Source of the DNA: Euperipatoides rowelli
Taxonomy: Eukaryota > Onychophora > Udeonychophora > Euonychophora > Peripatopsidae
Assembly (NCBI GenBank): GCA_003024985.2
Contig: PXIH01S0004963.1
Length of the DNA stretch: 12,085 nt
Reading direction: 5' to 3' (one strand)
Under the pieces are notes generated by a model that was not told the origin of the DNA, ran no database searches, and saw nothing but the letters and a program-made list of their open reading frames with translations. Positions 7,193 to 12,085 of the stretch are shown here, in pieces. Position 1 is the stretch's first letter; each line of letters opens with the position of its first letter. The translations under genes were made by a program, and so were the position numbers.

Positions 7193-7490
7193 CACCACAA
7201 CAACATCTCACCATCATCATTATCACCACTTTTATCCTCCTCAGCATCAGTATCATTTTCATCACCACCATAATTATTATCACCATGCCATCTCTACCAT
7301 CATTGCTATCACCACTTTTCTCATCATGCCATCACTACTATCATCATTATCATCACACCATCTCTACCATTCCTGCTATCACCACCTTCATCCTCTTCCT
7401 CAGAAATCATTATCATTGTTATTGCCACCATCATTATTATCAACAAACCATGTCTACCCACATTATTATCATCATCTCTACCCCTAAAAA
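7193..7490 (+). repeat. CAT/ACC-rich minisatellite, right part
   Basis: Continuation of the same array after the MITE, with the same unit phrases (CCATCTCTACCAT, GCTATCACCAC, CCTCCTCAGCATCAG). Landmarks fall at about 7228, 7313 and 7385, giving units of about 85 and 72 bases. The array dissolves near 7490 into AAATGCAATTAAACC. All frames crossing it are repeat artefacts. Confidence 0.9.
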
Positions 7491-7499
7491 TGCAATTAA

Positions 7500-7565
7500 A
7501 CCACCCCCCAAATTTTAAAAATCTTCTACGGGTGGAAGAATCTCCCCCCCTCCCCACCCCCACCC
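7500..7565. repeat. C-rich low-complexity tract
   Basis: Short C-runs (ACCACCCCCC, then TCTCCCCCCCTCCCCACCCC) flank the right end of the minisatellite. The tract resembles the C-rich ends of the dispersed repeat near 5247, so it may be another degraded copy, but the similarity is mostly composition. Confidence 0.45.
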
Positions 7566-9095
7566 ATTATATAAACGTGGATTTACATGGACACAAATCA
7601 TAAACCTTGGAAGGGAGGGAGAAATAATGAAAAAGAGAAAGTAGGAAGTAATAACGATGTTTACTAAAGTTTAATATTTTTGTTGTGTGACTGTTCCTTT
7701 GAAGAAAATACAGTAGGCATAAAGTCTTAGTTTTTATTAAGCTCTGTAACTATTCTTACAGGCGATGACTGAGCTTTGTGACTTTAGACATGTAGTTGGT
7801 TCTAGAATAAGAGTTCCAAAAGTGTCATGTGAGGGTGTCGGATATCCAAGGTTCTTCTTGTTCTTCTTTCTTCTTATATTGAGTCATAGCAAGATCGAGA
7901 CATGATTGAATTACTATTTTATCGAGAGTTCTAGATTCTAAGGCACAAATTGAACTATAGGTTTTACATTTTCTTACTTTTTCTTCTTTAGTCAGTCTTC
8001 TCATGAGTCATGGTCTATGATGTTTTTCTCTTTTCTAATGATGTCAGTTTTTAATGATTCTTATTACACATTTGTATATATGTAATGGATCCCATTTACA
8101 TCGTTAATGTGTAAGATAATCACTAGATGTCAGGAGTGAAGACGAATGCATAAAACAAATAATTATAATGTTATTATGGTAAATAATAAGAAATAAATAA
8201 TAAATCTAAATAAAGTTAAATAGAAAACAATAAAATTAAATTATTTAATAAAACAATAAAATTTAATTATTTAATAATAAAAAAATCAATTAAACCTTTA
8301 AAAGACCCCATTAAAAAGAAAATATAAATGATTTATGGTTGTATTATGTTCCATTAACTTCTAAAGCAAAGAAGAAAAAAATAAATTTATTTTCAACATT
8401 CGTATGACATTTCCTTTTAATTTTAAAAATGTATAAGGGCTTTTAAATTTTAAATATAAAAACATAATTTCCCGTTGATTTAATAAATTTCAGTACAAGC
8501 ATTTTGAAGTTCTTCTTTTTTTATTATTATTAAAGAGGTAAAATCAAATTCATCTAAAAGGTCGTACTAATAGAAGAATCGCAAATGTCAAGAATGTTAT
8601 AACAGGTCTGGAGAACTAAAACACTTAATAATCTAACAAGTAAAGTTATTTTTACTTAGAACAAGTGTCAAGTCCACCTGTTATCTTGCAATGAAAATAT
8701 AGAAGATATACTTATTTTGGATTGCCAACAAAATAAAACTTAAAAGTTTATCATCAATCAATTTCAAAATAATGAATAGGGAAGTTCATTTTTAAGGTAT
8801 ATTTCAAGCTCTTTAAAAAAAAGGAAATTTAAGAATAATTCTTTAAAAACAATCGTGCCTCTTTAAAAACATCTCAGGGTGAATAATGTTGAGGCATTAA
8901 TATAAAAGCCATTTTATATTACAAGGTCAAGGAGAAAAGCAAACTTATCTTTATTAGATTTACTTGAGTTTAAATGAGGGATTCTTGGAATTAATGTTTT
9001 CAAATTTAATAACAGTTAAAAACTTCAGACTATATCAAAATTAAATTAATGAATTTACATAGAAAATATTCATATTATAATGCATTCTCTCTGCA
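7566..9095. other. AT-rich non-coding stretch
   Basis: No gene or RNA recognised. Positions 7760-8060 are less AT-rich, with a TTC-rich phrase (TTCTTCTTGTTCTTC, 7853-7867) that could be a transposon tail, but nothing confirms it. Positions 8150-8480 are extremely AT-rich, with short TAATAAAT repeats. The rest shows scattered A-runs only. Confidence 0.5.
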
Positions 9096-9099
9096 ATTA

Positions 9100-9660
9100 T
9101 CATCATCAATAGCTTATATCATCTATTCCCTGTTGGATAAAGCCTCCCCAAGATTTCTTCTGATCCCACATACTTTTTTATTTCATTCTCCATCTGACAT
9201 TAAGTTTTCTTCATGGTAATTTTTTGTTTCTTTGATTCCAGTTGAGTATTTTTGTAGTCCATCTATTGTCTTTCATTCCTACTATATGCCCTTCTCATTT
9301 TCACTTTAAATTCTTTACTCTTTTAATATTATCATAAATCTTTATTTGTGCTTTAATCCACTTAATCCTTTTTGCCTACCCCTCTGTGTTACTCCTGTTA
9401 TGCACCTCTCCATTCTTCTTTGAATGGTTTGTAGTTTTGGAACCATATTTTCATTAGTGTCCAAGTTTCACCACTAAGGGCATCAATGATAGACCTAAGG
9501 GCATTTTCCTTTCAAAATAGTAAAATTTTTTCAAAAGAATGCCACAAATTTTCATTCTTCTGTTGACTTTGACCTCTATTTTGAAGCTCTTCGATAATAT
9601 TTTGGGATTTGTGGATTATTTTACTTTGGTTTGAGGATATTATCTATAAGTATGTCATAT
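9100..9660 (-). mobile_element. C-terminal remnant of a second LINE (RTE-like RT)
   Basis: Reading the - strand piecewise gives, in the right order, the conserved end of an 'endonuclease-reverse transcriptase' LINE protein. The pieces are YLxIISSNQ (about 9655-9625), EVNRRMKICGILLKKF then ERKMPL (about 9590-9495), GETWTLMK (about 9475-9450), LQTIQRRMERCITGVTQR (9440-9381), RVKNLK-x-K-x-EGHIVGMKDN then RWTTKI (about 9325-9250), and LGEA, with FIQQ in the next frame (about 9155-9130). In-frame stops (TGA, TAA, TAG) and several frameshifts show an old dead copy. The - strand end, TGATGATGATAATTG, resembles the short 3' tail of such elements. The upstream part of RT and the endonuclease are missing. 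It differs from the + strand LINE in family and orientation. Confidence 0.8.
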
Positions 9661-9725
9661 TTCCCACCCCTATCCTTTTTAGTAGTGGGTTAGAAGTTCT
9701 ACACATACAAACAAATGTTTTATAC

Positions 9726-9739
9726 GTGTGTATACACAC
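9726..9739. repeat. 14-base palindrome in a TG/CA tract
   Basis: GTGTGTATACACAC is a perfect palindrome within an alternating TG/CA/TA tract at about 9721-9750. It is probably a by-product of the microsatellite, with possible cruciform or Z-DNA behaviour. Confidence 0.7.
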
Positions 9740-9749
9740 ACATATACAC

Positions 9750-11440
9750 TGATGGTTATCATAAAGTAACAAACTATTAAATAATCTGCTATCGAAAATA
9801 CTTTTTATTTATTTACTGCACACTTAATTTTTTTTAGAAAAATGTTTACCCCTGAATGTATTGTCGTTATAATGTACTTTAGTCAATATTTTACTTTAGT
9901 GGCCAATGAGGGAGGTCATCAATATGCACTTAGCAAGTTACCTTTTCACACACCTCATGCTTTATACAAAAATTTAACGAATATTTAATCATGGAAATTA
10001 ATATATTTATGATCTTACTAATGATACATTAAAAAAAAAAAGACTACTAATTCTAATTCAGCTGGAATTCTCCATGGACAAATGTTGAACCATTACTCAC
10101 ATTTTTCTTCTCAACAGTTTTATTTTCTAAAACAGTTGAAAAAGATATACAGTATATGCTATTTCTTTTAATAAGAATAGGCTACATCTAATGAAAAGAA
10201 AAAGAGCTGTTTTTATACTACTTGCATTAGGATTATATTGTACTAAGAAAACAAATTAAAAAAAAAAAAACATTTTTAAACATTAGAATGACATATTAAT
10301 ATTATTTTAAGTAATTCAAATAAATTTTAATTCCTAATTGCATCTAAATTATTGTTATTTATCTAAATAAACAACTGGAAATATAAGATTGTTTTAAAAT
10401 GCACTCTGTATGCATCTGTTGCATTGTATAGGTAGTGTAGGAATTATATTTTCACCTATGACTTTTTTTTTTTTGTGTGCTAAACCCTTAACTTTTGACA
10501 AAGCTCTAAAAGTAGAAGATATCTCAAGGAATCTTCATTTTTAGCCATCTTAAACTATTATTACCATATTTGATTCTGCTATGTCTAATATGGTTGTAAT
10601 AAGTTAAAGAATGCTTTAAGAATTTAAAGCATCATTCTAATGGTATCCAGAGACAGATCAATGCATTGTCTATGTATTGATTAAGTAAGCTTGATACTTT
10701 ACATTGAGTGGGTATATCAAAGCCATGATTAGAGAAGTTAAAAAAGCTTAAGGTCCTGGGATTAATGACCTTATGCGAGAAGTATAAGAGTTTAAAACAA
10801 GATCTTTGTATGACATAAACTTCTATGAAGAATCAACTTTACATGGCCCACAGACATGAAGCAGAAGCAGATATTCTAATTGAATCCAGAAAATAATGTT
10901 TTTCAGGTCATTTTCTGCAAAACTATCAAATTCCTATTCAAAAATAAGTTAATTATTGCTTATTTATAAATGTCTACTGATTATGTTCCATTTTCCAAGT
11001 CTGTTCCAAAATGAAAAAAAAAAAAAAAAACAATTTCACCAGTATATGAAAAAAATGAAACTAAAAATTTGACATCATTTTTAATAACTAAAAAAATAGT
11101 AGCTAACTGTTGATGACTTTGTTAATCCACATTAACGAATACAATGGACCAGATTCTTTATAACATACACTTCTCTACATACCAATGACATGTAATCCCA
11201 GTAAATATATATTCCATTATCTTAAAGCTAGCGATCTAACCTTGAAGTTTCTGACATGCTTGCATTATGTTGATGCATTTTGAATAGGTAAAAAAGACAC
11301 TCCTAACTTTAATAAACTGCATCTGCAGAACCTCATATACTATTTGCATGTTAGGGGCCTTTTTTGGAAATCAAAAGTTGTAATACATGTTAGAATGTTC
11401 TAGATATGAAAGAAGTGCAGAGAATTGGTGTAAACAGAAG
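9750..11440. other. AT-rich non-coding stretch
   Basis: No gene or RNA supported. A-runs occur near 10031, 10258 and 11013. Apart from a scrap at 10734-10784 that vaguely resembles an RT motif, listed separately, I see no structure. Confidence 0.5.
10734..10784 (+). pseudogene. Possible scrap of LINE RT (very weak)
   Basis: One frame reads EVKKA-stop-GPGINDLMREV, faintly like the K-A-PG-D-x-I-x-x-E/L region at the start of LINE reverse transcriptases. The usual lk-x-gKa stretch between EVKKA and PG is missing, and stops flank it on both sides. Nothing before or after it matches, so chance is quite possible. Confidence 0.2.
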
Positions 11441-11570
11441 CACTCCGACAAAGTTTTTCAGATTAGCTTAGCTTTTAAATTGACTTCCGGTTTATTTATG
11501 GATAGCAATCTGACACAGTTTGTCAGATTAGCATAAATTTAAATAGCCTTCTATTTTTAACAGTAAATGC
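11441..11570 (+). repeat. Decayed 65-base tandem duplication
   Basis: GACAAAGTTTTTCAGATTAGC (11447-11467) is echoed by GACACAGTTTGTCAGATTAGC 65 bases later, and the following TTTTAAATTGACTTCCGGTT by ATTTAAATAGCCTTCTATTT. This indicates two diverged copies in tandem. Confidence 0.65.
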
Positions 11571-11793
11571 CATGTTAATTTGGCCAATTATGAGTGTGCA
11601 TGAAACAATCAAATCCTTGCATATGTGAATCAATGCAAATTTATTCATTTTTTCTTTTGTATGATTGTGAAGGCATTCTTTATTTAGTATTAAAGAATTC
11701 TACAAGCATGTTTGGATTGTCATATTTTCTCAGAATAGCATTTGTGACTTCCAACAAATATTTATTTCTTTTTTAATGTTTTAAGTGGTTGGC
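11571..11793. other. AT-rich spacer, chance open frame
   Basis: A 60-codon frame at 11594-11776 reads a Phe/Leu/Tyr/Ser-rich peptide with no domain, and its codon composition matches the AT-rich surroundings. I do not consider it a gene. Confidence 0.5.
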
Positions 11794-12017
11794 TGTCAAG
11801 TGGCAGTCTTTAGAACCACAACTGTCTGTGCTGCAGCTTTTTGTTTTAGTCGGGGCTGACATATTATTTGTATTATTTATACAGTGTGTTGCTGTCCGAT
11901 GTACGGCAGTCCTGCGTTGGAATAAAATATATTGAAACCAGTAGTCAGTCTTTCACTTTCTTATTTATTTAGTCTCCTGGGCTTTGGGTCATGATGGTTG
12001 GAAGGTAAGTACCAGCA
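11794..12017 (+). mobile_element. Possible LTR (Ty3/gypsy-like), solo or 5' LTR
   Basis: A 224-base segment starts with TGTCAAG and ends with CCAGCA, matching the TG...CA rule for LTRs. It has a TATA-like ATTTATACAG near 11874-11883 and an AATAAA at 11921-11926, in the order expected for U3-R-U5. It is less AT-rich than its surroundings. No second copy of the LTR and no gag-pol sequence lie in the window, so both boundaries are inferred. An alternative is a host regulatory region with a tiny exon (see findings). Confidence 0.38.
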
Positions 12018-12018
12018 G

Positions 12019-12031
12019 TGGTGCATTCGAC
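12019..12031 (+). other. Possible primer-binding site next to the LTR
   Basis: TGGTGCATTCGAC begins one base after the proposed LTR end. It shares TGGTG and CGAC, with correct spacing, with the tRNA-Trp-type site TGGTGACCCCGAC used by some animal Ty3/gypsy elements. The middle four bases differ, so this is suggestive only. Confidence 0.28.
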
Positions 12032-12046
12032 TACACCTCCAAGGAC

Positions 12047-12047
12047 A

Positions 12048-12085
<38 letters not shown>
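12047..12085. repeat. (GT)n(TA)n compound microsatellite, runs off the window
   Basis: About seven GT units followed by at least twelve AT units to the end of the window. The true right limit is not visible. Confidence 0.95.

Noticed and set aside
6025-7490. CRISPR-like regular repeats
   Set aside because: The units are contiguous with variable length and no unique spacers; this is a minisatellite in a eukaryotic context.
5963-7563. Many open frames on both strands giving His/Thr/Ser/Ile-rich or Met/Asp/Val-rich peptides
   Set aside because: They are direct translations of CAT/ACC and GTG/GAT triplets. They overlap in several frames at once, lack domains, and some run across the MITE boundary.
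9250-9330. Two TGA codons where Trp is expected in the antisense LINE (K-TGA-K-TGA-EGH), suggesting a code in which TGA means Trp
   Set aside because: TAA and TAG stops and frameshifts also interrupt this copy, and TGG codons encode the expected Trp nearby (RWTT, NWNQ). Ordinary decay explains it.

Overview
The window reads as AT-rich, non-coding DNA from an invertebrate animal genome. The reasons are long A/T tracts, abundant microsatellites, decayed non-LTR retrotransposons and a hAT-type miniature transposon, with no bacterial-style gene packing, operons or ribosome binding sites. The species cannot be named from the sequence. No intact host gene is supported. Almost every open frame is short, and those in the repeats have extreme composition.

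Layout. Positions 1-1690 are AT-rich with homopolymers. At 1694-1915 there is a weak candidate exon or gene fragment, then a small GC-rich patch with a 16-base direct repeat ending in a (TA)n tract (2011-2042). Positions 2332-2560 form a G-rich block with a 50-base tandem duplication and a canonical G-quadruplex motif. Positions 3055-4397 hold a 5'-truncated, frameshifted jockey/CR1-like LINE on the + strand: reverse transcriptase motifs A, B and C, a C-terminal tail, a 3' UTR with AATAAA and an (ATT)n tail. Two related copies of a dispersed repeat lie in opposite orientation at about 4518-4592 and 4905-5000.

Positions 6000-7490 are a CAT/ACC-rich minisatellite with units of about 70-108 bases. 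It is split by a 493-base hAT-like MITE (6692-7184) that has near-perfect terminal inverted repeats, GGAGCC subterminal motifs and an 8-base target duplication. This is the clearest mobile element in the window. Positions 7500-9090 are AT-rich. Positions 9100-9660 hold the C-terminal end of a second, unrelated LINE (RTE-like 'endonuclease-reverse transcriptase' type) on the - strand, recognised from a frame-by-frame reading and heavily mutated. Positions 9700-11440 are AT-rich with a very weak RT-like scrap at about 10725. A decayed 65-base duplication sits at 11441-11570. Positions 11794-12031 look like an LTR with an adjacent primer-binding site; an alternative reading is a tiny exon. The window ends in (GT)n(TA)n.

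The genes do not act as a system. The window is best read as an intergenic or intronic graveyard of transposons nested in simple repeats. I found no convincing new biological system; the most informative structures are the MITE nested in the minisatellite and the two LINE remnants.
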